Below are positions 25,668 through 33,992 of a stretch of 64,000 bases of DNA, one piece after another (the first letter of the stretch is position 1; each line of letters begins with the position of its first letter). The DNA lies in NCBI GenBank assembly GCA_963829955.1, contig CAWHKS010000017.1, positions 234,727 through 298,726 of the forward strand, written 5' to 3'. Source of the stretch: DASTFY01 sp963829955 (GTDB taxonomy: Bacteria; Actinomycetota; Acidimicrobiia; Acidimicrobiales; Ilumatobacteraceae). The notes under the pieces are model-generated. The model was not told where the DNA came from, ran no database searches, and saw nothing but the letters and a program-made list of their open reading frames with translations. The translations under genes and the position numbers were made by a program.

Positions 25668-25975
25668 GCGCCTGGATCGCCATCGTGGCCGTGGGCCTCG
25701 GCAGCTACGGGCTGCGGGTCGGACCGCTGCTGCTCCGCAGCCGGTTCGAGCCACCGCCCGTGGTCGACGAGGTGATCCGCCACGCCGGGACGGCGGCCGT
25801 GAGCGCCCTGCTCGTCTTGTCCTGCCTGCGGGTGGTCGAGCGTGGGCCGCTCCTCCCGGTGGTCGCCGGGCTCACGGTCGGCGCCGCCCTGGCGTGGCGG
25901 AGCAAGCCCATGTACGCGATCGTCGCTGCCGGCCTCGGCAGCCAGTGGGCCGTCCACCTGCTCCTGGCGCTCTGA
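25664..25975 (+). CDS. azlD: AzlD family branched-chain amino acid exporter, small subunit
   Basis: Predicted 103 residues with about four hydrophobic helices, the usual AzlD/YgaH size. MSAWIAIVAVGLGSYGLRVGPLLL and the RSRFEPPPVVDEVIRHAG stretch fit the family. It starts inside the azlC stop (ATGA) and functions as the obligate small partner of AzlC in the cytoplasmic membrane. It is convergent with the serine hydrolase gene; the 9-base gap shows no terminator. Confidence 0.87.
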   Translation: MSAWIAIVAVGLGSYGLRVGPLLLRSRFEPPPVVDEVIRHAGTAAVSALLVLSCLRVVERGPLLPVVAGLTVGAALAWRSKPMYAIVAAGLGSQWAVHLLLAL

Positions 25976-25984
25976 GCCGAGCGG

Positions 25985-27172
25985 TCAGTCCAGAGACTCG
26001 TAGACCGCGTCGAGGAGGGCAACCTTGCGAGGGTCGCCGGCCAGGACGCTTCCCATCTTGTTCATGACCCAGGCGACCGCCAGCCCGGCCTCGGGATCGG
26101 CCATGCCGAACGAGCCGCCGTACCCGTCGTGGCCGATGGCGCGCGGGTTCGGACCGTACTGGCCCTCCGGACCGCTCAGGATGACGCCGAGCGCGAACTC
26201 CATCGGCGCCCCCGCCATGCCGGCACCGAGCAGCAGGTCCACACCTCGCCCCTGTCCCTCGCGGATGCGTTCGGCGCCCTCCGAGCTCAGCAGGCGCACG
26301 CCGTCGTACTCGCCCCCGCCGGCCAGGACGGCGTAGACCTCGGCCAGCCCGTGGGCGGTGCCGTGGCCGTTGGCGGCGGGGATCTCCCCCGCCCGCCACG
26401 CCGCCGTGTTCGCCACGTCGGCGGCGAACGGTGCGGCCATCGGCGGGTTGGTGAGCGCGGCGATGACCGCCGGCGAGAGCTGGGCGAACATCGCCGCCAC
26501 GTCGCTGTCCGGCGGAGGAGGATCCATGGCCATCTCGGCGCAGCGGGCCTGGTCGTCCGGTGTCAGCCCGAGGTGGACGTCGGCGCCGAGCGGCCCGGCG
26601 ATCTCCTCGGCGATGAACCGTCCGGGCGACCGGCCATCGGCCCGACGGATCACCTCGCCCACGAGCCAGCCGTAGGTGAGCGCGTGGTAGCCGGACACGG
26701 TGCCCGGCTCCCACCAGGGCTCCATCGCGGCCAGCGTCGACACCAGCTTCTTCCATTCGGTCAGGTCGTCGATGGTGACCTGCTCCCGGAAACCACAGAG
26801 ACCGGCCCGATGACTGAGCAGGTACCGCACCGGCAGCGACTCTTTGCCGCCGGCCGCGAACTCGGGCCAGTACGTCGCCACGGGCGCGTCGAGATCGAGT
26901 TGCCCGCGGTCGACGAGCATCTGGGCCGCGAGCGCGATGACGCCCTTCGTGGACGACCACATGTTGGTCAAGGTGTTCGCGGTCCACGGCACCGTCCGGG
27001 CCCGGTCGGCCCAGCCGCCCCACTGGTCGACGACGACCCTCCCTTCATGGATGACGCAGACCCGCGCCCCGAGATCGCCCCGCTCGGCCAGGTTGGTTGC
27101 GAATGCATCGGCCACAGCGCCGAACCCGGGCTCGCACATGCCCTGGGTGGTCGATGGGTCGGGTGCCGTCAC
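25985..27172 (-). CDS. Serine hydrolase of the beta-lactamase/esterase EstB family
   Basis: Predicted 395 residues. The Ser-x-x-Lys motif is WSSTKG (Ser73, Lys76), and the second motif Tyr lies in SGYHALTYGWL near residue 155 as in class C-type esterases. A C-terminal HDGYGGSFGMAD replaces the KTG box, as in EstB-like hydrolases. Such proteins cleave esters, lactones or beta-lactams; no signal peptide is visible, so this one is cytosolic. The GTG start at 27172 overlaps the P450 stop (GTGA), so the enzyme is co-expressed with and probably follows the P450 in a catabolic or detoxifying step. The internal ATG at residue 12 is an alternative. Confidence 0.87.
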   Translation of the reverse strand: MTAPDPSTTQGMCEPGFGAVADAFATNLAERGDLGARVCVIHEGRVVVDQWGGWADRARTVPWTANTLTNMWSSTKGVIALAAQMLVDRGQLDLDAPVATYWPEFAAGGKESLPVRYLLSHRAGLCGFREQVTIDDLTEWKKLVSTLAAMEPWWEPGTVSGYHALTYGWLVGEVIRRADGRSPGRFIAEEIAGPLGADVHLGLTPDDQARCAEMAMDPPPPDSDVAAMFAQLSPAVIAALTNPPMAAPFAADVANTAAWRAGEIPAANGHGTAHGLAEVYAVLAGGGEYDGVRLLSSEGAERIREGQGRGVDLLLGAGMAGAPMEFALGVILSGPEGQYGPNPRAIGHDGYGGSFGMADPEAGLAVAWVMNKMGSVLAGDPRKVALLDAVYESLD

Positions 27173-28362
27173 GGGAAGAGCACCGGGATGGATCGGGGCC
27201 CGCGGACCTGCCCTCCTGCCCAGGTGACGAGACTCGGGTCCTCCAGCCGGAACTCGGGGATGCGGGCGAGCCATTCCTCGAGCGCCACCCGCATCTCCAT
27301 GCGGGCCAGGTTCGAGCCGGCGCAGCGGTGGATGCCCACCCCGAACGCGACGTGGCGGTTGTGCTGGCGGTCGATGACGACCCGGTCGGCGTCCTCGAAC
27401 GCGTCGGGATCGCGATTAGCAGCCGGGAAGGACATGAGGACGCGCTCGCCGGGCTGCATCGACACGCCGCCGATCTCGGTCGGCTCCCGCACGATGCGGG
27501 CCATGGTGACGGGGGAGTAGGCGCGCAGGAGCTCCTCGACCGCGGTGGGGATCATGGCGGGATCCTCGGCGAGCCGCCGGCGGTCCTCCGGCTGCTGCGC
27601 GAGGTGCCAGAGGGCAGAGCCGATCGAGGACCAGGTCGTGTCGATGCCGGCGATGATCAGCAGCTGGCAGGTGCCGAGCACGTGCGACACCGGCACCGGC
27701 TGGCCGTCGACCTCGCTGCGGAGGAGCTCGGTGATGAGGTCGTCGCGCGGGTGGCGCTGGCGGTCCTCGATGATCTCGGTCAGGAAGCCGAACAGGGCCT
27801 CGCGCGAGCGCAGGCGCAGCGGGATGTCCGTCTGCCCCAGCTCGAGCAGGCCGCGCACCCACTCGGTGAAGTCATCGGCCCGGTCGGACGGGATGCCCAT
27901 GAGTTCGGCGATGACGCGCGACGGGATCTGCTGCGCGTACTCGACGGCGGCGTCGGCGCGGCCCCGGTCGACGAAGCGGTCGACGAGCGACCGGCAGAGC
28001 GCGCGGGTGCCTGCTTCGTGCTTCTCGACCGCCCGCGGCGCGAACGCGGGCAGCAGGAGCCGGCGCGACCAACCGTGCTCGGGCGGATCGGAGTCGATCG
28101 GCGGGGCGTGCACGTGCTCGGTGCCGGGCACCACCACGCGGGGGACGACGGTGACTTGCGTGGATGAGAAGTGCTGGACGTCGTGGGCGATGCCGTGGAC
28201 GTCGCGGTATCGGGTCGGCAGCCATGACCCGCCCCACCGGTCGGTGTGGGCGATGGGGCAGCCCCGCAGCTCGTCCCAGCGCGGGGCCGGGTCGGCGATG
28301 TAGCCGGGGTCGAAGATGTCGTAGTCGGACCGCCAGTCCTGGACGGGTTCGGTCGTGGTCAT
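27169..28362 (-). CDS. Cytochrome P450
   Basis: Predicted 397 residues, a soluble bacterial P450. The oxygen-activating I-helix motif is IIAGIDTTWSS near residue 240, ExxR is EELLR near 285, and the heme-ligand loop FGVGIHRCAGSNLAR places the thiolate ligand at Cys347. It needs a ferredoxin and reductase, which are not in the window. The start ATG has GGGGAGC upstream. It is the middle gene of TetR-P450-hydrolase, all on one strand, so expression is likely controlled by the TetR protein at the operator at 29022. Substrate unknown; the family has many steroid, terpene and xenobiotic hydroxylases. Confidence 0.93.
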   Translation of the reverse strand: MTTTEPVQDWRSDYDIFDPGYIADPAPRWDELRGCPIAHTDRWGGSWLPTRYRDVHGIAHDVQHFSSTQVTVVPRVVVPGTEHVHAPPIDSDPPEHGWSRRLLLPAFAPRAVEKHEAGTRALCRSLVDRFVDRGRADAAVEYAQQIPSRVIAELMGIPSDRADDFTEWVRGLLELGQTDIPLRLRSREALFGFLTEIIEDRQRHPRDDLITELLRSEVDGQPVPVSHVLGTCQLLIIAGIDTTWSSIGSALWHLAQQPEDRRRLAEDPAMIPTAVEELLRAYSPVTMARIVREPTEIGGVSMQPGERVLMSFPAANRDPDAFEDADRVVIDRQHNRHVAFGVGIHRCAGSNLARMEMRVALEEWLARIPEFRLEDPSLVTWAGGQVRGPRSIPVLFP

Positions 28363-28430
28363 GGCAGCTCCCCAGGCCCGCGCCGGCGATGCCGGTTCCC
28401 GAAACGGAAGCGTAGTGCGGTGTCGCGGAG

Positions 28431-29021
28431 TCAGGCCGGGACGCGGTGCACGCCCCGCAGGCCGGCCCATGCGAGGTCGGCCACCTGACGGGCCAGCAGC
28501 TGGGCGTCGAATTCGTTGCCGAGCGCCACGAGCTGCCGGCTGGCCCCTTCGGCCAGTCCGACGAGCGCGTGGGCGAGCGTGCGCCGGTGGGCGGCATCGA
28601 TGTCCGCGGCGATGAGCGGTTCGATGGCCTCGGCGATGGCCTCCTCGACGTGCCGCACGGCCTCCGCGAACTCCTCGTCGCGTCGCGCCCCGCTCCCGAA
28701 CAGCAACAGGAAGGCGGCATGGTCGTCGGCCACCCACTGGAAGTACGCAGTGAAGCCGGCCTCGGTCTGCGCCTTGCCGTCCAGCGCGCCGGCCGTGGCC
28801 TTGGCGATGGCGTCCAAGAGCTGGCGACCCACGTCGTCGAGCAGGGCCAGGTAGAGCTCACGCTTGGAGGCGAAGTGCTGATAGAGGACGGGCTTGGTGA
28901 CACCGGCGGCATCGGCGACGTCGTTCATCGACGTTCCGTGGAAGCCCTGCCGGGCGAACACCTCGAGTCCGATGGCCAGGAGTTGCTCACGGCGGGCAGA
29001 GGCCGGCAGGCGGGTCGACAT
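28431..29021 (-). CDS. TetR family transcriptional regulator
   Basis: Predicted 196 residues. The N-terminal helix-turn-helix runs REQLLAIGLEVFARQGFHG...VTKPVLYQHFASKREL, the canonical TetR DNA-binding region, followed by a helical ligand-binding domain with a TetR_C_33-like pattern. A perfect palindrome abuts the start codon, implying autorepression. There is no room for a Shine-Dalgarno, so the transcript is probably leaderless; TACCAT inside the operator is a fitting -10. It leads an operon with the P450 (68-base gap) and the serine hydrolase. Confidence 0.92.
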   Translation of the reverse strand: MSTRLPASARREQLLAIGLEVFARQGFHGTSMNDVADAAGVTKPVLYQHFASKRELYLALLDDVGRQLLDAIAKATAGALDGKAQTEAGFTAYFQWVADDHAAFLLLFGSGARRDEEFAEAVRHVEEAIAEAIEPLIAADIDAAHRRTLAHALVGLAEGASRQLVALGNEFDAQLLARQVADLAWAGLRGVHRVPA

Positions 29022-29039
29022 GGTTACCCGATGGTAACC
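29022..29039. promoter_or_regulatory. Palindromic TetR operator
   Basis: GGTTACCCGATGGTAACC is a perfect 7-base inverted repeat (GGTTACC/GGTAACC) with a 4-base centre. It ends at the base before the TetR start codon and lies in the 27-base gap after the small membrane protein gene. Size and symmetry are those of TetR-type operators. It overlaps the probable -10 element TACCAT. Confidence 0.75.
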
Positions 29040-29048
29040 GAGGCGGGG

Positions 29049-29333
29049 CTACAGGCCGCGGGCGCGGTCCTCCTTCTCCGCCGCCTTGACGGCGTAGCCG
29101 AGGACGATCGCCGGGGCCAGCAGCAGCGAGCCGACGACCAGAGCACCGATGATGACCGCCACGAGCGGCCCGGTGAAGCCAACCACGAACACGACGATGA
29201 ACAGGGCCACGGCGACGCCGAACAGCAGGTAGCCGATGCGGTTGGCCAACAGGGTCCAGTGGGCGATCTGCGCTCGCCGGGCCCGCACGGGATCGTCGGG
29301 GGGGACGGGCGGGCGGGGGCTCACGGCGTCCAT
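29049..29333 (-). CDS. Small two-helix membrane protein
   Basis: Predicted 94 residues starting MDAVSPRPPVPPDDPVRARRAQ. Two strongly hydrophobic segments (about residues 35-55 and 60-82) are followed by a charged tail KAAEKEDRARGL. The layout resembles short actinobacterial membrane proteins of unknown function. Its start overlaps the end of the glycosyltransferase gene by 13 bases, so it is probably translated from the same message. No function can be assigned. Confidence 0.7.
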   Translation of the reverse strand: MDAVSPRPPVPPDDPVRARRAQIAHWTLLANRIGYLLFGVAVALFIVVFVVGFTGPLVAVIIGALVVGSLLLAPAIVLGYAVKAAEKEDRARGL

Positions 29334-30376
29334 CCTGCCCGCGTCAGCAGGTCGGCGAGGGTGTCGCGCAGGCGATCGAGCGAGAACCACCGCCGCACGA
29401 CGGATCGGTTGTGGGCGAGGTCGGCCTGCACGCTGGCGGGGTCGGACAGGGCGCGGCGCAACGGCTCGGGGTCATCGGCGGGAAGCCAGCGGAAGCCGAG
29501 CGCGCGGAGCTCGGCGGCCACCGGGTAGGGGCCCACCACGACCGGGCGGCCGAAGACGGCGGCCTCCAGCGGCGGGATGCCGAAGCCTTCCCAGGTCGAC
29601 GGGTAGAGGACGGCGTCGGCGGCGGCGTAGGCGTCGGCGCGGTCGGCGTGGACGAACGGTTCGCGGCGGACGGGGATCGCGGCTTGGTCCAGGAGGCGCT
29701 GGAGCGTCGGCCCGAAGCCCTCCTCGGCTGGACCGGGCAGCCAGTACGTGCCCCCGACGGCGGCCGCCAGAGCGAGGGCGGTGGGGACGTCCTTGCGCTC
29801 GATGGCCCGCACGGGGTGGAGGAGCAGCGGGCGCGCGTGGTCGGCGTCGAGCCGCGCCCGCACGGCCGCGCCGTCGCCGGCCGGCGTGTCCACGTCGATG
29901 GCGTTGTAGACGACGTCCGCCCGGAACCCGCGCTCGGCCAGTTCGGCGGCGGCCAGGTGGCTGATGGCGACGTGCCGCCAGGCTGGATCGTCCACGGGCA
30001 GCTCGGTGATGTGGGCGAAGCGGGCCCGGTGCCAGGGCGGGTCATGGTGGTGGAGGAGCGCGGGTCGGCCCCGGAGCACCTGCGCCGCCACCCGTGAGGC
30101 GGCCAGGTTCATGGGGATGGTCAGGAGGTTCTCGATCACGACCAGCCGCACCCCGGTGAGCGCGCGCTCGAGCTCCGCTGCGTCTGGCGGGGTGGCGGCG
30201 TCGATGGCCAGACCAGGGATCGTGTGATCGACCGGGCCCTCGCCGGCCACGGTGCGGGCGCGGAAGCCGAGCTCCTCGAAGGCGTGGCGCCAGGTGTCGG
30301 TCACGACTGACACCCCATCCGGTCCTCCGAGGCGGAACGAGAGGAACGCCACGGTCGCCTCCGCCATCGCCGTCAT
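29321..30376 (-). CDS. Glycosyltransferase, GT4-like
   Basis: Predicted 351 residues. It has two Rossmann-like halves: the N-terminal part begins VAFLSFRLGGPDGVSVVTDTW, with the glycine-rich acceptor-side loop, and the C-terminal part has HPVRAIERKDVPTALAL and YPSTWEGFGIPPLEAAVFG, the E-x7-E donor-site motif of GT4 enzymes. It would transfer a sugar from a nucleotide donor, often glucose or mannose, to a lipid or small molecule. ATG 30376 and ATG 30367 are both possible. It is divergent from the enoyl-CoA hydratase with only 28 bases between starts, so the promoters overlap. Confidence 0.85.
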   Translation of the reverse strand: MTAMAEATVAFLSFRLGGPDGVSVVTDTWRHAFEELGFRARTVAGEGPVDHTIPGLAIDAATPPDAAELERALTGVRLVVIENLLTIPMNLAASRVAAQVLRGRPALLHHHDPPWHRARFAHITELPVDDPAWRHVAISHLAAAELAERGFRADVVYNAIDVDTPAGDGAAVRARLDADHARPLLLHPVRAIERKDVPTALALAAAVGGTYWLPGPAEEGFGPTLQRLLDQAAIPVRREPFVHADRADAYAAADAVLYPSTWEGFGIPPLEAAVFGRPVVVGPYPVAAELRALGFRWLPADDPEPLRRALSDPASVQADLAHNRSVVRRWFSLDRLRDTLADLLTRAGWTP

Positions 30377-30404
30377 CCTGGCACCCGGCCTACAGTCCGC
30401 GCCG

Positions 30405-31205
30405 ATGCCGACCGACGAGCCCAGCGCCTACGACACCCTCCGCTACGAGGTCGCGGGTGCGGTGGCCACCCTCACGATCGACAACCCGTCCAAGCGCAAC
30501 GCGCTCACGATGGGCACCTTCGCCGAGCTGCGCGACGCGCTGTCGCGTGCCGAGGCGGACCGGGCCGTTCGCGTGGTCGTGTTGACCGGCGCCGGTGAGG
30601 AGGCATTCTCGGCGGGGGCGGACCTGTCCGGGATGGTCGGCGGGGCGAGCCACCTCGATCTCCACGACGCGCGAGGGGAGCTGGGCCGCTTCATCAAGGA
30701 CATCTGGTCGCTCGGGAAGCCGACCATCGCCAAGGTGCGGGGCTGGTGCCTCGCCGGAGGGTTCGGGGTGGCGCTGTCGTGCGACATCGTCGTCGCCGCG
30801 GACGATGCCGTGTTCGGTACGCCGGAGATCAACGTCGGGATCTGGCCGATGATGATCACCGTGCCGCTGCTGCGGGCCATGCCCCCCAAGAAGGCGCTGG
30901 AGCTGATGATGACGGGCCGCCGGGTCACCGCGGCCGAAGGCGAGCGGTTGGGGTTCGTCAGCCGTGTCGTCCCCGCCGGCGAGCTCGACGCCACGGTCGA
31001 CGAGCTGGCCGCCACGCTGGCCGAGAAGGCACCGGCGGCCATGCGCCTCGGGCGTGACGCCTTCTACGACGTGCTGGATCTCGACGTGGAGCACTCGCTG
31101 CGGCTCTTGCAGGCCGGGCTCACCATCGTCACCGGCACCGAGGACGCCGCCGAGGGCATGGCCGCCTTCCGTGAGAAGCGCCGGCCGGAGTGGACCGGTC
31201 GCTGA
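30405..31205 (+). CDS. Enoyl-CoA hydratase/isomerase family protein
   Basis: Predicted 266 residues with the crotonase fold. The oxyanion-hole segments are AFSAGADLSGM near residue 68 and GWCLAGGFGVALSCDI near 115, and the C-terminal AFREKRRPEWTGR is typical of fatty-acid degradation hydratases. The expected first catalytic Glu region reads CDIVVAADDAVFGTPEINVGI, which keeps a Glu at the second position. It probably hydrates or isomerises an acyl-CoA. TACAGT lies 8 bases before the ATG and there is no Shine-Dalgarno, so the mRNA is likely leaderless. Confidence 0.9.
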   Translation: MPTDEPSAYDTLRYEVAGAVATLTIDNPSKRNALTMGTFAELRDALSRAEADRAVRVVVLTGAGEEAFSAGADLSGMVGGASHLDLHDARGELGRFIKDIWSLGKPTIAKVRGWCLAGGFGVALSCDIVVAADDAVFGTPEINVGIWPMMITVPLLRAMPPKKALELMMTGRRVTAAEGERLGFVSRVVPAGELDATVDELAATLAEKAPAAMRLGRDAFYDVLDLDVEHSLRLLQAGLTIVTGTEDAAEGMAAFREKRRPEWTGR

Positions 31206-31224
31206 CGGCGTCGCCCCGTCGCGA

Positions 31225-32214
31225 CTAGAGCCACTCGCTCTGCTTGAAGCGGCGGTACATGTAGTAACAGAGCATGAACATGCCCAACAGCACGGCGGGA
31301 TAGCCCCACACCGATCGCAGCTCGGGCATGTGGTCGAAGTTCATCCCGTAAATGCCCGCGATCATCGTGGGGACGGCGGCGATGGCTACCCACGCGGTGA
31401 TCTTGCGCATGTCTTCGTTCTGGCGGATGGAGACCTGCGTCTGGTTGGCCTCCAGCACGGTGGTGAGCAGGTTGTAGAGGTTGCGGGCCCGCTCCACGGA
31501 CCGCACCAGCGCGTCGCTGACGTCCCGGAAGAACGGTGCGATTTCCGGTGACACCCACCGGCCACAGCTGTCGGCCAGCCGGAAGAGCGGCGCGGTCAGG
31601 GGCTCGATGGCGGACAGCAGGTCGAGCACTTGGCGGATGAGCTCGTAGATCTGACGCGTCGGCTGCTCGCGGGAGTCGCTGAACACGTCCCGTTCCAGCT
31701 CGCGCTCGCGCTGCTCGAGCGTGTCGAGGACCGGCTCGTAGTCGTTGACGACGCGGTCGGCGATGGCGTGCAGCACCGAGCTCGGGCCGAGCTTGAGCAG
31801 ATCGGGCCGGCGCTCGGCCTCCTCCCGGACGCCGGAGAGCGGGCTCGCCTGGCCGTGGCGGACCGAGACCACGAAGTCCTCGCCGAGGAACACCGAGATC
31901 TCGCCCAGGCTCAGCTCGCTGCGCGGCCGGTAGTAGCGGGCGGTGCGCAGCACGACGAAGAGCGTGTCGTCGTAGAGCTCGAGCTTCGGCCTGACGTGGT
32001 CGCCCAGGGCATCCTCCACGGCCAGCTCGTGGAGGTCGAACATCTTCTGTGCCGTCGTGATCTCGTTCGGGGTCGGCATGTGAAGACCGAGCCACACGAA
32101 GGCCTCGTCCGGGAGGTCGTCCCGTTCCTGCCAGCGCCAGGCGTCGTCGAGCGTGAGCGTCCCCGGAACGCGCTGCCCGTCCAGATAGGCAGCACCGTCG
32201 ACGATCACACCCAT
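31225..32214 (-). CDS. corA: CorA-type magnesium/cobalt transporter
   Basis: Predicted 329 residues. A large acidic cytosolic N-domain precedes two C-terminal helices. The ion-selectivity motif YGMNF follows the first of them (AVPTMIAGIYGMNFDHMPE), and the protein ends in a basic tail RRFKQSEWL. CorA works as a pentamer moving Mg2+, Co2+ or Ni2+ across the cytoplasmic membrane. The start MGVIVDGAAYLDG at 32214 is preceded by no clear Shine-Dalgarno. It is divergent from the carboxyltransferase gene with a 33-base gap. Confidence 0.93.
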   Translation of the reverse strand: MGVIVDGAAYLDGQRVPGTLTLDDAWRWQERDDLPDEAFVWLGLHMPTPNEITTAQKMFDLHELAVEDALGDHVRPKLELYDDTLFVVLRTARYYRPRSELSLGEISVFLGEDFVVSVRHGQASPLSGVREEAERRPDLLKLGPSSVLHAIADRVVNDYEPVLDTLEQRERELERDVFSDSREQPTRQIYELIRQVLDLLSAIEPLTAPLFRLADSCGRWVSPEIAPFFRDVSDALVRSVERARNLYNLLTTVLEANQTQVSIRQNEDMRKITAWVAIAAVPTMIAGIYGMNFDHMPELRSVWGYPAVLLGMFMLCYYMYRRFKQSEWL

Positions 32215-32247
32215 AGTGTGACCCAGCCGCTGTGGTAGACGCGCTGC

Positions 32248-33828
32248 ATGACGCAGCAGCCTGACCTGTACAACTGGTCGCCGCTGGTGGCCGATCTCGA
32301 GGCGCGCCGTGCGGCCGCCCTCGCCATGGGCGGTGACAAGCAGGTCGAGCGCCAGCGGGGCATGGGCAAGTTGCCCGTGCGCGAGCGTCTGGACCTGCTG
32401 CTCGACCCGGGCAGCTTCGTCGAGTTCGGGATGCTGGCCGACTCGATGGATCCCGCGCTGCAGGCCGACCGGGGCTACCTCGCCGCCGACGGGATGGTGG
32501 CCGGCGTCGGTGCCATCGATGGTCGCCGGGTCGCCGTCTGTGCCTACGACTTCACCGTCCTGGCGGGATCGATGGGCGCGATCGGCGAGTCGAAGACCGC
32601 CCGCCTGCGGGAGCTGGCCCTGCGCCAGCGCATCCCGGTGGTCTGGCTGCTCGACTCCGCCGGCGCCCGCATCCAGTCGTCGTCCGGTTCGACCTTCGCC
32701 GCGGCCGGCGCGCTCTTCCGCGAGCAGGTCACGCTCAGCGGCGTGGTGCCCCAGGTGGCGGCGATGCTCGGCCACTGCGCCGCCGGCACGGCCTACATCC
32801 CCGCGCTGGCCGACTTCATCCCGATGGTGAAGGGCACGTCGTCCATGGCCCTCGGTGGCCGGCACCTGGTCCGGGCGGCGACCGGTGAGGAGGTCACCGA
32901 GGAGGAGATGGGCGGTTCGGAGGTCCACACCAAGGTCTCGGGCGTGGCCGACCTGGAGGTGGGGTCGGACGAGGAGTGCCTGGCCGTCGTACGGCAGTAC
33001 CTGTCCTTCTTCCCGTCCCACAACCAGGAGCCGCCGCCCGTGCGCCCGACGTCAGACCCCGTCGACCGTCGGGTCACGGAGCTCTACGACCTGGTGCCGA
33101 CGGCGCCCCGGCGGGCCTACGACATGACGAAGGTGGTGCCGCTGCTCTGCGACGACGGCGAGTTCCTGCCCGTCAAGCCGGGCTTCGCCCGCAACCTCGT
33201 CACCGGGCTCGGTCGGGTCGGCGGGATGACGGTCGGCTTCGTGGCGTCGAACCCGATGGTGCTCGGCGGCGCGCTCGACGTGAACGCGGCCGACAAGGCG
33301 GCCCGCTTCGTGTGGCTGTGCGACGCGTTCGGGATCCCTTTGGTCTTCCTGCACGACGTGCCCGGTTTCATCGTCGGCTCGGCCGTGGAGAAGCAGGGCA
33401 TCATCCGCCACGGGGCCAAGATGCTGTTCGCGGTGTCGGAGGCCACCGTGCCCAAGGTGTCGGTGGTACTGCGCAAGAGCTACGGCGCGGGCTACTTCGT
33501 GATGAACGGCACCGCGTACGAGGCCGACTACGTCGCCATCTGGCCGACCGCTGAGATCGCCGTGATGGGGCCGGACGGCATGGTCGAGATCACGCAGCGC
33601 AAGGTCCTCGACCAGTACGAGGATCCGAAGGAGCGCGGTGAGGCGAAGATCCGCCTGGCCGAGGAGTTCCGCAAGAACATCGATCCGTACATCGCGGCCG
33701 GGCATGCGGCCGTCGACGCCGTGATCGACCCGGCCGACACCCGCCACGCCATCTGGCAGGGACTGCAGGTCTCACGCACGAAGCACATCGACCGGCCCTG
33801 GCGCAAGCACGGCGTCCTCCCGGTCTGA
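32248..33828 (+). CDS. Acyl-CoA carboxylase, carboxyltransferase (beta) subunit
   Basis: Predicted 526 residues with the tandem crotonase-like halves of biotin-dependent carboxyltransferases. Recognisable are GKLPVRERLDLLLDPGSFVE, the acyl-CoA site LLDSAGARIQSSSGS, and the biotin-side HDVPGFIVGSAVEKQGIIRHGAKM. It transfers carboxyl from carboxybiotin to an acyl-CoA such as acetyl-, propionyl- or methylcrotonyl-CoA. The specificity is not readable here, though 526 residues and the SSSGS loop fit propionyl/methylcrotonyl types. No biotin carboxylase (alpha) gene is in the window; the small biotin carrier at 35998 is a possible partner. Confidence 0.92.
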   Translation: MTQQPDLYNWSPLVADLEARRAAALAMGGDKQVERQRGMGKLPVRERLDLLLDPGSFVEFGMLADSMDPALQADRGYLAADGMVAGVGAIDGRRVAVCAYDFTVLAGSMGAIGESKTARLRELALRQRIPVVWLLDSAGARIQSSSGSTFAAAGALFREQVTLSGVVPQVAAMLGHCAAGTAYIPALADFIPMVKGTSSMALGGRHLVRAATGEEVTEEEMGGSEVHTKVSGVADLEVGSDEECLAVVRQYLSFFPSHNQEPPPVRPTSDPVDRRVTELYDLVPTAPRRAYDMTKVVPLLCDDGEFLPVKPGFARNLVTGLGRVGGMTVGFVASNPMVLGGALDVNAADKAARFVWLCDAFGIPLVFLHDVPGFIVGSAVEKQGIIRHGAKMLFAVSEATVPKVSVVLRKSYGAGYFVMNGTAYEADYVAIWPTAEIAVMGPDGMVEITQRKVLDQYEDPKERGEAKIRLAEEFRKNIDPYIAAGHAAVDAVIDPADTRHAIWQGLQVSRTKHIDRPWRKHGVLPV

Positions 33829-33876
33829 CCCCTCCTGACCCGCCGGACCCGCCGGACCCCTCCAGACCCGTCCCAC

Positions 33877-33970
33877 ACCACCGCGGTCACCTTCGACGCA
33901 CAAATCGCGGGAGGTGACCGCGCCACGGTCACTCGGCGCGATTTGTGCGGGAGATGTGACCCGCGGTGGT
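33877..33970. repeat. Nested triple inverted repeat (94 bp)
   Basis: Three pairs of complementary arms are nested. The outer arms ACCACCGCGGTCAC (33877-33890) and GTGACCCGCGGTGGT (33956-33970) match except for one inserted C. The middle arms CGCACAAATCGCG (33897-33909) and CGCGATTTGTGCG (33937-33949) are a perfect 13-base pair. The inner arms GTGACCG (33914-33920) and CGGTCAC (33926-33932) enclose a 5-base loop. It fills the gap between the carboxyltransferase and the aminotransferase, both on the plus strand. It could be a terminator, a small mobile or REP-like repeat, or a regulator site. The AT-rich core AAAT differs from the surrounding GC-rich DNA. Confidence 0.75.
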
Positions 33971-33992
33971 CGGCTGCGGCGAGACTGGGGGG

